A stretch of DNA of 36,457 nt from Clostridiales bacterium. Its GTDB lineage: Bacteria; Bacillota; Clostridia; Lachnospirales; Lachnospiraceae. The position numbers were made by a program, and so were the translations under genes. Positions within the stretch are counted from its first letter, which is position 1. Every line of letters begins with the position of its first letter. The notes under the pieces are model-generated. The model was given only the letters and a program-made list of their open reading frames with translations, ran no database searches and was not told the origin of the DNA. Shown here piece by piece: positions 8,627 to 16,977 of this stretch. The stretch is taken from assembly GCA_012512855.1 (NCBI GenBank), contig JAAZDK010000225.1:1-36457 (forward strand), in the 5' to 3' direction.

Positions 8627-9978
8627 GCTTTTTGCTCCTCCTTCTTTATATCTGTCAGCGGTATCTTAATAATAACACAGGTTCCAACATCCTTTTCACT
8701 TTCAATATTTATCCTGGTCCTGGCGCCACAGCATTTTTTTAGCCGTATGCAGGCATTCAGCATACCAAGTGATGTAGATTTCTGCAGTTTTCCTATATCC
8801 GCTTCATTTAGCATCCTCTCCAGCTCTTTTGCCTCGTCCGCTTCCATTCCTACACCTGTATCCTCAACCTGGATAAAAAGATGCTTGTCCTCTTCATATA
8901 TGAAGATAAAGATGGTTCCGGCATGTCCTTCCCTGTTGAAGCCATGGACGCAGGAATTTTCTACAAAGGTCACCAGAACAAGGCTGGGAATGAGATAAGA
9001 GCCGCATCCTGTGCTGACCCGGATTTTATAGTTAAAGGCATCCCCAAAGCGATACTTTTGCAGGTTTAGATAATCCTCGGTAAAGGAAATCTCCTGATCA
9101 ACAGTTATCATATCCGAGCCCCAGTCGGCACTCTTGCGCATTAATCTTGCCAGACTTTCAATCATTCTGGCGGTTTCCTTCTCCCCCTTTATAACACTGT
9201 GCATCCGGATGCTCTCCAGCACATTAAACATAAAATGGGGATTTACCTGGCTGTGCAGGGCCAAAAGCTCCGCCTGCTGCCTGGCAAGGGTAAGCTCCTG
9301 CTGTTCAAGCTTGCTTTTATATTCGTTTTCAAAGAGATTCTTTATTATACTAATCATCAGATTGTAATTATCCAGCAGCTCGCTTATTTCATCCTTGCCC
9401 TCGCATTCGGGAATCAACTCAAACTCATCCAGCTTAATCCTTTTCATATAGCTTCCAAGAAGCAGCACCCGCTTGGTGATGGATCTGGAAAACAGTGAAA
9501 GCATCATGGCGGGAATCAATGCGTCCACCAGCAGCAGCACGATTAGTATCCACAGATTATTCAGCAGCTTGTCATTATAATTGGATTCATATCCGGCAAG
9601 ATAGATATCATAATCATAGCCATATATGCTAAATCTCTTGTGCAGCTGTACCCTGTCCATAGGTATGGTTGACACATCATTATAGTCCGACATTATGTCT
9701 ACACCTTCCTTGCCGGAGTAAAACAATATCTTGTCACCCTGGCAGACGTACACATCGGTGTTCAGAGCAGCACTTCTGATATTGTCATTGATCATGCCGT
9801 AATTTAAGTCCAGCTTCACAATCTTGGTTATATCGTTATTCCCCTGATAATTCAGTCTTTTTATAATGGACAGCATCCGTCTTTTATTAAATTCCAAATT
9901 ATCAAAATAAGGGATAAATAAAAACATTCTGTTCGCCCTGAATATACTGCCTGTACCATTCCTGATTCTTGACGTCAT
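8623..9978 (-). pseudogene. YesM-type sensor histidine kinase, C-terminal part (frameshifted)
   Basis: This is most of a membrane sensor kinase of the His_kinase/YesM class. It holds the rest of the extracellular sensor region, a membrane helix at about 142-163 and a HAMP-like segment. The phosphoacceptor H248 lies in LHSQVNPHFMFNVLE. The ATPase domain has an N-box near E340-N341, G1 in DTGVGM at 373-378 and G2 in STSLGMLN. All catalytic motifs are present. Its first 20 or so residues are out-of-frame readings of the upstream fragment, and genuine homology resumes at about IPYFDNLEFNKRRML. A one-base deletion within 9904-9911 would fuse it to the N-terminal fragment and give a protein of about 610 residues. 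Confidence 0.82.
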
Positions 9979-10459
9979 CTATGCGAAAGAAGCGCCCACC
10001 ACTTATCATGGTTTCATTGTCCGAATAAAGGGTAATTCCGCTTACTAAAAACTTGGTACTGGCATTGAACACATAATTGTTAAAAATCCTGTTATAGGCA
10101 TTAAGATAACTGCCATCGTTGTCATAATGCGCATCAAGAAAGTTATAGATAGATGCATTTGCATAAACATCAATTATCACAAAAACAGCACTTTCAAGCG
10201 ATGATGTAATTTCGTATATAACAGAATCAACTATATTGTTGATATTCTTATCCTTTTCATCCCGGGCAGCTATAAAGGCATAATTGATTATCAATATATT
10301 GGTGACGAGAACAGGAAGGAGAACACAAAAAACATACAGGTAAAATGTCTTTGTCTTTATCTTTTTATTGTTAATAACGGCCTGCAGCCGGCCTGTTTTC
10401 CTTTTGATAAAGCCCGCAGCCTTATCCCTTATAAAAATGCCTGCTTCTCTTAGGCTCAT
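9902..10459 (-). pseudogene. YesM-type sensor histidine kinase, N-terminal part (frameshifted)
   Basis: This is the first part of the same kinase: a basic cytoplasmic start, one membrane helix (about TFYLYVFCVLLPVLVTNILI), and a Cache-like extracellular segment that ends at GEQNVFIYPLF and a stop. The sequence CCCTTATTTTGAT read on the minus strand has one T too many: without it the frame continues as YPYFDNLEF. The preferred start is the ATG at 10457-10459 (MSLREAG), which follows a GGGAAGGG site. An ATG 12 codons upstream has no ribosome site. Transcription should begin at the strong promoter about 80 bases upstream. Confidence 0.75.
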
Positions 10460-10535
10460 AACCCTTCCCTCGTTCGGATATCTTTTGATCTGCATTATGC
10501 CAAAATTATCATGTTAGTTAAAAACACTTAATCAT

Positions 10536-10564
10536 ATTGTAGACTTTAGATGCTATTATGTCAA
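10536..10564 (-). promoter_or_regulatory. Consensus promoter of the two-component operon
   Basis: On the minus strand a perfect TTGACA (10559-10564) is separated by 17 bases from TACAAT (10536-10541). It lies about 80 bases upstream of the kinase start. This is a near-consensus housekeeping promoter. Confidence 0.75.
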
Positions 10565-10659
10565 ATTTTTTTAACCGCAAGGAGCCGGGCGATTTGTATA
10601 AAATGTCTAGAAAATGATGATATCATTTCATATTGTGTAACTTTATGCCAAAGGAAAAA

Positions 10660-10724
10660 GCCCGGATAATGAGCAAGCACCGGATCGGCTGTGCAAATCC
10701 GGCGCCTTACACCATTATTCGGGC
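10660..10724 (-). terminator. Two-tier hairpin terminator of the phosphoribosyltransferase-like gene
   Basis: Outer arms 10660-10671 and 10713-10724 pair over 12 bases with one G-U. Nested inside is a second stem of 9 bases with one G-U (10677-10685 with 10697-10705). On the minus strand the outer stem runs into CTTTTTCC. It lies just past the stop codon at 10757. The stacked double stem is larger than a usual terminator. Confidence 0.78.
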
Positions 10725-10756
10725 ATTTCTTTAATTTACTGATTATAAGTAATTAC

Positions 10757-11404
10757 TTATCCATGCAGCTTTGTATAGCCGTAGCTGTTGACGATTGCCT
10801 CTAGTCTGTGCTTTTGGCTGCACATAGGACATTCATCAATCGAATAGCTCCTGTAATCCGGTATATCACCGGGCTTAAAAAGAGATTTAACCTCAATCCC
10901 GTCAACCTTATCAACTGCGCTGAACACAGCACTGATACCAACAGCAATTCCCCCATAGTATTTTATGCAGTCCAGACTGCGCCTTAGGGTATCACCTGTG
11001 GTAACGGCTCCTGCCAGCAGCAAAATGTGCTTGTTGAATACTGCCGACTGGTTGTTCTCCCTGAAAATCATCTGACCGTTTGTGTTATATACGGGATTTA
11101 TAATGTAAATCGTCTGATGTGCATTCATGGACATAATCCCACCGTTGGTCAGCTCCTGGGCCAGAAAAGCTCCTATAACCTCACAGCCGTCAAGGCATAC
11201 GATAGTATCCACTATGGTATTTCTTTGGTAATGCTTTGCCAGCTCCCTGGCAACCTCCTGGGCCTCGCTCTGCCTTGATTTGGTCATTGTCAGATCGATA
11301 TACTGGTTTATATGGGAATTATTCGTTGCAAAATGCCCCGGAATAACCCTCAATATAAGCTTTTTATTGCTTGGTGAATAATACCTGACAATCCTGCTTT
11401 CCAC
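10757..11404 (-). CDS. Phosphoribosyltransferase-like protein (orotate PRTase family fold), degenerate PRPP loop
   Basis: The 215-residue protein resembles type I phosphoribosyltransferases, especially the orotate enzyme group. ILLLAGAVTTGDTLRRSLD at 127-145 aligns with the PRPP-binding loop, and VDTIVCLDGCEVIGAFLA (65-82) with the usual strand-loop-helix before it. The two acidic residues that normally precede the loop (as in VDDVVTTGGT) are replaced by A131-G132. Ordinary catalysis is therefore doubtful, and a regulatory or altered role is possible. A C-terminal C192-P-M-C195 pair may bind metal. The gene has its own promoter and terminator and stands alone, so context gives no pathway. Confidence 0.7.
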   Translation of the reverse strand: MESRIVRYYSPSNKKLILRVIPGHFATNNSHINQYIDLTMTKSRQSEAQEVARELAKHYQRNTIVDTIVCLDGCEVIGAFLAQELTNGGIMSMNAHQTIYIINPVYNTNGQMIFRENNQSAVFNKHILLLAGAVTTGDTLRRSLDCIKYYGGIAVGISAVFSAVDKVDGIEVKSLFKPGDIPDYRSYSIDECPMCSQKHRLEAIVNSYGYTKLHG

Positions 11405-11518
11405 GCATACATCCCCCTTACCAATATAATAATACTGATGCGCAAACCCGCTCCTATAATATATTATTATACTTATATGGATATTTGAGTCCGTTCTTTT
11501 GTATATTATTTTAATTTT

Positions 11519-11547
11519 ATTATATCCTGTTTACTGACTTCGCGCAA
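11519..11547 (-). promoter_or_regulatory. Promoter of the phosphoribosyltransferase-like gene
   Basis: On the minus strand TTGCGC (11542-11547), a 17-base spacer and a perfect TATAAT (11519-11524) lie about 115 bases upstream of the start codon, in the gap after the HD-GYP gene. No terminator is seen between the HD-GYP stop and this promoter, so read-through from the upstream operon is also possible. Confidence 0.6.
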
Positions 11548-11601
11548 CATTTTCTTATTATTTAATATCATTAAGGGGTTTTGTATAAACTCATGCTATT
11601 A

Positions 11602-13140
11602 TCAAGATATATTTACAGAAGATTCATTCTTGTTTTTGTGCTCCGTCATAGCCGGCAAAAACTTCTTGTATATTACCTCCACCCTGTTACGGTTTGCTAT
11701 GAAGATATCGGCTATAAGCGGATCAAAATGGCTGCCTCTTCCTTCCGAGATTATTTTCATGGAGGCTTCAAAGGAAAATGCAGGTTTATAGGGTCTGACA
11801 CTGGTTAAGGCGTCAAAAACATCCGCCAGGGCTACAATCCTTGCACAAAGCGGTATTTCCTTGCCCTTTTTGCCCTCAGGATAGCCTGAACCGTCCCATT
11901 TTTCATGATGGCTCTCAACTATCTCAATACCCATCTGAAACATCCTTTTATTGTCCTTCATATTCTGCTGTGCCTGCTTTAAAACCTCTGCCCCATAAAC
12001 AGTATGAAGCTTCATTTCATTATATTCTTCAGTCGTCAGTTTTCTGGGCTTAAGCAGTATACTGTCACGAATGCCCACCTTGCCTATATCATGCAGGGGG
12101 CTGTAGCGTTCTATTCGTTCTATATAATCCAGATTGATTTCGTCCGTATACAGATTGCTTTCATACAAAAGCTCGGCTATCAGTCTTGAATACACAGCCA
12201 TCCGGTTAAGATGCTCGCCGGTATAGCCGTCCCTTGCTTCCGCCAGCTTTGCCAGCGCCAGAACACTGCTGTACATAATATCATTAACATAGATATTTTT
12301 ATTGAGACTAATGGCGATACTGCTGGCCAAGGTGTCTAAAAGCTTAATATGTTCGGGTTTGTAAACATTTTTATAAACGCTGGAGAAGAATATCACTCCA
12401 ACCGGCTCACCGGACACCTTAAGCGGCAGGCTTATGGAAGCTCTGATTCCCGCATCAAGTATCACCTGGTTATATGGCTTTATCGGCTTACCGGCGCAAT
12501 ATTTCTCCAGGTCGTTAATTATCCGGGAATTGCCGGTCTGAATAAGTTCCTGAAGGCTTGTCTCCTTAATCGGCCAGCTTATTCCCGAAAACCTGTCCGG
12601 CAAGCCCTTTATACTGGCGTCGGACACCCCATATGAGGCCTTCAGGAATTTCTTATCCTCACTTATCAGGGATACTCCTATATAATTATATGGTATGAAG
12701 GCCGAGAAGGATTTGTATATAAACTGCAGCATCTCTGCAAAGGAGGAATTGTCATTAAGACTGCTGATCAATGATATTACATTTTTTATCTTCTCAAACA
12801 TATCGTCTATTTCAGAAGATACAGACAGCATCCTTTTTCCCGATCCATCCCTGTTGTCCAACGTATAAAAGCCCAGTCCTATCTCGTCAATTCCGTTGTA
12901 AAGATGGGCAAAAGGCTGTAGTATATTATGACGCAGATATATGATAGCTGCAACCGTCATGCAAAGCAGCAACATTACGGCTCCGGCAACCAGATATTGC
13001 ATAAGCTGCGCTTCATTGCCTGCAACAAAAATGTAACTGCAAATATAAATGATTCCGGTAAGCATCAGCAGCAAGGTTGCTATAATCAATCCAATAATTA
13101 TTTTCAGTTTCCTTATAAAGCCTCGTCCTGTTGTTGTCAA
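11602..13140 (-). CDS. GAF/HD-GYP domain protein, probable cyclic-di-nucleotide phosphodiesterase
   Basis: The 512-residue membrane protein has two N-terminal membrane helices (about 13-36 and 47-68), a linker, a GAF sensor domain (about 130-290) and an HD-GYP domain (about 300-490). HD-GYP domains hydrolyse cyclic di-GMP or related dinucleotides. Key residues are present: TGEHLNRMA, the HD pair in SPLHDIGKVGI, the downstream histidine in the MKLHTVYG region, HHEKWDGSGYP with the GYP tripeptide, and DVFDALTSVRPYK. The start codon is TTG (13138-13140), chosen because an AGGAGG site lies seven bases upstream and the protein begins there. It is the last gene of a Crp/AlkD/MBL/HD-GYP run, 57 bases after the nuclease gene. 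Confidence 0.92.
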   Translation of the reverse strand: MTTTGRGFIRKLKIIIGLIIATLLLMLTGIIYICSYIFVAGNEAQLMQYLVAGAVMLLLCMTVAAIIYLRHNILQPFAHLYNGIDEIGLGFYTLDNRDGSGKRMLSVSSEIDDMFEKIKNVISLISSLNDNSSFAEMLQFIYKSFSAFIPYNYIGVSLISEDKKFLKASYGVSDASIKGLPDRFSGISWPIKETSLQELIQTGNSRIINDLEKYCAGKPIKPYNQVILDAGIRASISLPLKVSGEPVGVIFFSSVYKNVYKPEHIKLLDTLASSIAISLNKNIYVNDIMYSSVLALAKLAEARDGYTGEHLNRMAVYSRLIAELLYESNLYTDEINLDYIERIERYSPLHDIGKVGIRDSILLKPRKLTTEEYNEMKLHTVYGAEVLKQAQQNMKDNKRMFQMGIEIVESHHEKWDGSGYPEGKKGKEIPLCARIVALADVFDALTSVRPYKPAFSFEASMKIISEGRGSHFDPLIADIFIANRNRVEVIYKKFLPAMTEHKNKNESSVNIS

Positions 13141-13197
13141 AATATTTCCTCCTATGCACGCAGTAAAATTATCTGTAGTAAATCATTCTATAGCAAC

Positions 13198-14796
13198 TTA
13201 TCGATCCCATTTGTCACAAAGAGCGTGTATCTGGCTTGCAAATTTGGCAAGATCCTTATTGGCTACACCCTTGTTACGCTGTATAACAGCAATCAGGCGT
13301 TTACCTGCAAGTACAAGCTTGTCAAATACCGTATCAGCCCGCTGTGCTGCAGCCTTTCCTTGTGCAGGTATGGGCCTTCCCTCTTCAACAAAGACATTTC
13401 GGGCGAGATCATATATTGTCCCGCTATATGGAGCATATGCATCATAGCCCAATTCCTTTGTGAGATATTCGGCAAAGCGGTTACATACGCTGTCCTCACC
13501 ATGAACCACAAATACCTTCTCGGGTTTTTTCTCAAAGCTGGTAAGCCACTTCAGCAAACCATTCATATCCGCATGTCCGCTTACACCCGGCAGACTTTTT
13601 ATTCTGGCTGCAACCTTGATTGTCTCACCGAACAAACGGACCTCGGTCGCTCCGTTAAGCAGCTGTCGCCCCAGAGTACCTTCGGCCTGGTAGCCTACAA
13701 AAAGTATAGTGCTGTCTTCCCTCCACAAATTATGCTTAAGGTGGTGTCTTATTCTTCCCGCTTCACACATACCGGCAGCAGAAATTATTATCTTCGGCTC
13801 ATCATCAAAGTTAATCGCTTTGGACTCCTCAGAGGTAATTGATGTCCTAAGACCGGGGAAGGAGATCGGATTTATTCCCTTTCTTGCCAGCTTCATAGCC
13901 TCGGAATCAAAGTAATCATACATAAATTCACTGAAAATCTGTGTTGCCTCAACCGCCAGAGGACTGTCAACATATACCTTGAAATTCTCATGCCCCCTGA
14001 TAAGCTTCTGCTCCTTTATTATACGCAAATAATAAAGCAGCATCTGGGTTCTGCCTACCGCAAAGGCGGGAATCACCAGATTGCCTCCCGCATCAAGGGT
14101 TGACTGAATTACATTTGCCAATTCCGTTACATAATCGGGAGGGATATCATGGAGGCGGTCGCCATAGGTTGATTCCATAATAACATAATCGGCTTCCTTT
14201 ATATACTGGGGATCATTAATAAGCGGCTGGTTTAAATTGCCGATATCACCGGAGAAGACCAGCTTTTTGGTGACGCTTCCCTCGGTAATCCATACCTCAA
14301 TGCTGGCGGATCCCAGCAAATGACCCGCGTCAGTAAATCTTACCTCAATACCGTCATACAGCCTGAATTTTTCCCCATAATCATGTCCCACAAAACGTCT
14401 GACGGTTTCAAGCGCATCCTCCATGTTATATATAGGAACATACAGCTCATCCCCTGAACGCTTTTTCTTGCGGTTCCTCCATTCGGCTTCAGCAACCTGT
14501 ATATGGGCACAATCACGAAGCATGATGTTGCACAGGGAGGCAGTTGCTCTGGTGGAATGTATTTTCCCCCTAAAGCCCCTGGCATAAAGCATCGGAAGCT
14601 TTCCCGAGTGATCAATATGGGCGTGGGTGAGCAATACAGCATCAATATCCACTGCCGAAACCGGAATCTCCTGATTTTCGAAGGTATCCCTTCCCTGCTC
14701 CATCCCGCAGTCAATAAGTATATTCCTGCCGCAGGCTTCCAGTAAAAAGCAGCTGCCTGTCACCTCATGGGTTGCACCCAAAAATACAAGCTTCAT
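13198..14796 (-). CDS. Metallo-beta-lactamase fold beta-CASP ribonuclease-like protein
   Basis: The 532-residue protein belongs to the MBL/beta-CASP group that includes CPSF-like RNA nucleases. Metal-binding motifs are complete: D29 in LIDCGMEQG, H58-A-H60-I-D62-H63, a histidine in DAGHLLGSASIEV, SGDIGN, and C-terminal VSGHADMNGLL and VFVVHGED. The beta-CASP cap lies between (about 195-400, with ESTYGDR, FAVGRTQMLL and SAAGMCEAGRI). An AAGGAGG site precedes the ATG. It sits between the AlkD-like gene and the HD-GYP gene in one operon. RNA processing is the usual role of the family. The RNA target here is unknown. Confidence 0.92.
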   Translation of the reverse strand: MKLVFLGATHEVTGSCFLLEACGRNILIDCGMEQGRDTFENQEIPVSAVDIDAVLLTHAHIDHSGKLPMLYARGFRGKIHSTRATASLCNIMLRDCAHIQVAEAEWRNRKKKRSGDELYVPIYNMEDALETVRRFVGHDYGEKFRLYDGIEVRFTDAGHLLGSASIEVWITEGSVTKKLVFSGDIGNLNQPLINDPQYIKEADYVIMESTYGDRLHDIPPDYVTELANVIQSTLDAGGNLVIPAFAVGRTQMLLYYLRIIKEQKLIRGHENFKVYVDSPLAVEATQIFSEFMYDYFDSEAMKLARKGINPISFPGLRTSITSEESKAINFDDEPKIIISAAGMCEAGRIRHHLKHNLWREDSTILFVGYQAEGTLGRQLLNGATEVRLFGETIKVAARIKSLPGVSGHADMNGLLKWLTSFEKKPEKVFVVHGEDSVCNRFAEYLTKELGYDAYAPYSGTIYDLARNVFVEEGRPIPAQGKAAAQRADTVFDKLVLAGKRLIAVIQRNKGVANKDLAKFASQIHALCDKWDR

Positions 14797-14838
14797 CCTA
14801 ATACCTCCTTCTCATTTGAATTGTCAGTAAGAATACAG

Positions 14839-15510
14839 CTAACGCTTCAAGCTTCTTACCATTTCCTTGTCCACCTTGTCCACTCTGTTTGATTCTATGA
14901 TTTTTTGTATTGCCTTATTATGGGTAAAAGTATCAAGATTGTTATTTTTAAGATACTCAAGTGTCAGCTTGGGACAGTTTACGTAATACATGGACAGCAC
15001 CCATGCAATCGCCATCCTGGCATAATAGCCCTCATGCTTTATCCTGTCAAAATGCGAAAAAGCCTGGGAGGCATATTCCTCGCTGAGATAATGCAGGAGC
15101 ATGACCACCCCAAAGCGTATCTCAAATTCCCTATCAGAATGAAAATAAGGCTGAATAAAATCCCAAACCAGCTCTTTATGCGTATCCGCCAGCTTCAGTG
15201 AGCTGCAGAAGCTGTCACATACCGGCCAGCAATCGATTTTTGGAACAAAATCAGCCACCATAAGCAGCTTTTCTTCCGGGCTTACCTTGCAGCCGCAGAT
15301 AACAAAGCCCTGCAGCATAAGCTCCTCCATGCTGTCGCAAGGATTCTTAAGATAGCCCTTCCAGTCATTTTTCAGTATTTCTTTGGCCAGCTTCCGAAGC
15401 AGAGGTAATCTCACCCCAAGGATATTATCCTTGCCGGGTGTCAGAGATGCACTGAAATTTCGGTATTTCTCATCCGCCAGCTCCATTAGCCTTTTTCTGA
15501 CATCTAACAT
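14839..15510 (-). CDS. AlkD-like DNA alkylation repair protein
   Basis: The 223-residue, all-helical protein resembles the AlkD/ALK HEAT-repeat DNA glycosylases that excise bulky or positively charged alkylated purines. Family features include LGVRLPLLRKLAKEI near 31-45, DWKGYL, DSMEELMLQGFVIC, IDCWPVCDSFCS near 112-123, and FEIRFGVVMLLHY near 148-160. Its ATG overlaps the end of the Crp/Fnr gene by seven bases, so expression is coupled to the regulator, and the nuclease gene follows 42 bases later. Catalytic residues were not verified one by one. Confidence 0.88.
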   Translation of the reverse strand: MLDVRKRLMELADEKYRNFSASLTPGKDNILGVRLPLLRKLAKEILKNDWKGYLKNPCDSMEELMLQGFVICGCKVSPEEKLLMVADFVPKIDCWPVCDSFCSSLKLADTHKELVWDFIQPYFHSDREFEIRFGVVMLLHYLSEEYASQAFSHFDRIKHEGYYARMAIAWVLSMYYVNCPKLTLEYLKNNNLDTFTHNKAIQKIIESNRVDKVDKEMVRSLKR

Positions 15511-16184
15511 GCAAGTTCCTCCAGCTTTTCTTTATCTATAATTCTTATACTTCCCCTGTCAAGCTTGACCAATCCGATATTTTGAAAATATTTCAGCATG
15601 CGGGTAACCACTTCACGGGCGGTTCCGAGGTGGTTTGCTATTTTTTCATGGGTGATAAGCAAAACATCGGAAGCATCAATATCTGACATTTCAAGCAGAA
15701 ACTGTGCCAGCCGCTTGTCAAAGCTTGCAAAGAGCGCCTGCTCCATAATCCAGACAAGCTCGGAAAAACGCCTGGTTAAAATGTTGTTTATAAAAATCTG
15801 AACCGGCAGGGATTCTGAAGAAAGCTTTTTTATGGCAGAAGTCGGTATCAGATAGGCCTGTGTATCCTTCTCGACCTCAATATGCAGTTCAAAAGCTATG
15901 TTTTTCATCATACAGGATGCCGAAAATATACAAACATCACCATCAAACAAGCGGTAAAGGGTAATCTCCTTGCCGCTCTCAGATATAATATAAGTCCTTA
16001 TCTGTCCTTTGTATATGAGAAATAAGCCCGAACAATTTTCGGCCCCTCCCTGCATAATTTCACCTTTATTAAAATGCTTCATTACAAGCGCCTGCTGCAG
16101 ACTAAGCTGCTGCTTTGCATCAAGCTCCCTAAAAAAGCTTAGCTTATCATGCAAAAAGGCCAGATCCTCCTGCTGAACAGACAT
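15504..16184 (-). CDS. Crp/Fnr family transcriptional regulator
   Basis: The protein of 226 residues has an N-terminal cyclic-nucleotide-binding-type beta-roll (about 10-120), a long dimerisation helix and a C-terminal winged helix. The recognition region is LITHEKIANHLGTAREVVTRMLKYF, followed by the wing LVKLDRGSIRIID. No cysteine cluster for an FNR-type iron-sulfur centre is visible, so the ligand is unknown. An ATG 11 codons upstream is rejected because a perfect AGGAGG lies six bases before the ATG at 16182-16184 (MSVQQED). It is the first gene of the operon with AlkD, the MBL nuclease and HD-GYP. A Crp-like palindrome upstream of the neighbouring trx gene is a possible target. Confidence 0.92.
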   Translation of the reverse strand: MSVQQEDLAFLHDKLSFFRELDAKQQLSLQQALVMKHFNKGEIMQGGAENCSGLFLIYKGQIRTYIISESGKEITLYRLFDGDVCIFSASCMMKNIAFELHIEVEKDTQAYLIPTSAIKKLSSESLPVQIFINNILTRRFSELVWIMEQALFASFDKRLAQFLLEMSDIDASDVLLITHEKIANHLGTAREVVTRMLKYFQNIGLVKLDRGSIRIIDKEKLEELAC

Positions 16185-16369
16185 ATAAACCTCCTGAATA
16201 CGGACTGATGAAAGCATATTTGAAACATGTATAAGAAAATACTATATAGATAATTTTACAGCAAGATATTAAAAATTTCCAAATTAAATATTCTATAAAA
16301 AATTCGAGTGAATTTTATAGGATTTTTATTTTTTAAGCAAAATTCGGAGCCTGCAAAGCATAATAAAAA

Positions 16370-16420
16370 TGCATGCAGTCGACCTTGGTATTATTTTATC
16401 CTACAGCCACACTGCATGCA
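16370..16420 (-). terminator. Terminator of the thioredoxin gene
   Basis: Perfect 10-bp arms TGCATGCAGT (16370-16379 and 16411-16420) enclose a 31-base loop. On the minus strand the second arm is followed by TTTTTATT. It lies 40 bases past the trxA stop. The remaining gap up to the Crp/Fnr gene also holds an imperfect AT-rich hairpin (about 16291-16320) and otherwise nothing recognisable. Confidence 0.65.
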
Positions 16421-16459
16421 ATGTTTTATTCTATATTTTACTGTGTCTTTCCGATTCAA

Positions 16460-16774
16460 CTATTCATTAAGCATCTTAAGAATATCCTTCTTGGGCCGCA
16501 CCCCTACCGCCTGGGCAGATACCCGGCCATCCTTTATTACCATCAGCGTCGGAATACTCATTATCCTGAAACGGGATGCAAGTAGCGCCTCCTCATCTAT
16601 GTTGACTTTGCCGACCTTTGCAACTCCCTTAACTTCCTCCGCTATCTCATCTATAGTCGGAGCCACCATCCTGCAGGGAGCGCACCAGGGTGCCCAAAAA
16701 TCCAGCAATACCGGTTCCTTTGAATTAAGTACCTCTTTATCGAAATTTTGCTCTGTAATCCTTATCACAGCCAT
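16460..16774 (-). CDS. trxA: Thioredoxin
   Basis: This is a cytoplasmic dithiol-disulfide oxidoreductase of 104 residues, the normal length. It has the active site W30-C31-A-P-C34 (A in place of the more common G), FWAPW before it, the cis-proline in MSIPTLMVI and a C-terminal G-x-RPK segment. A longer reading upstream is rejected: the ATG at 16772-16774 has GGAGG seven bases upstream and matches the family start. It has its own candidate promoter and terminator and is therefore probably monocistronic. Confidence 0.95.
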   Translation of the reverse strand: MAVIRITEQNFDKEVLNSKEPVLLDFWAPWCAPCRMVAPTIDEIAEEVKGVAKVGKVNIDEEALLASRFRIMSIPTLMVIKDGRVSAQAVGVRPKKDILKMLNE

Positions 16775-16876
16775 AATATAACCTCCATTCCTTATCTTAT
16801 ATAAGCTTATGCAGGCCTGCCTGCTGCAGCCTGTGCAGCCATCCATTTTGCTCCTGCAATTTCATCTTCCGGTTAT

Positions 16877-16918
16877 ACTATACTGCAACAGGAAGCATAT
16901 GTCTGTGATATTGTCACA
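16877..16918 (-). promoter_or_regulatory. Candidate trxA promoter with Crp/Fnr-like palindrome
   Basis: On the minus strand CAGACA (16900-16905), a 17-base spacer and TATAGT (16877-16882) form a plausible promoter about 100 bases before trxA. A palindrome TGTGA-N5-TCACA (16904-16918) overlaps the first bases of the -35. The half sites match Crp/Fnr-type operators, but the spacer is one base shorter than the usual six. The gene for a Crp/Fnr regulator lies just beyond trxA. Regulation is inferred. Confidence 0.4.
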
Positions 16919-16977
16919 ATTTACTTTTATTTATATAAGAAATTTTCATTCACTTTTTGCCGAAGGCTTTTCAGGCT

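Noticed and set aside
12928-13842. Plus-strand open frame of 304 codons
   Set aside because: It lies opposite the HD-GYP and MBL nuclease genes, both of which have complete motifs. Its composition is Cys/Tyr/Ser-rich and matches nothing, so it is a shadow frame.
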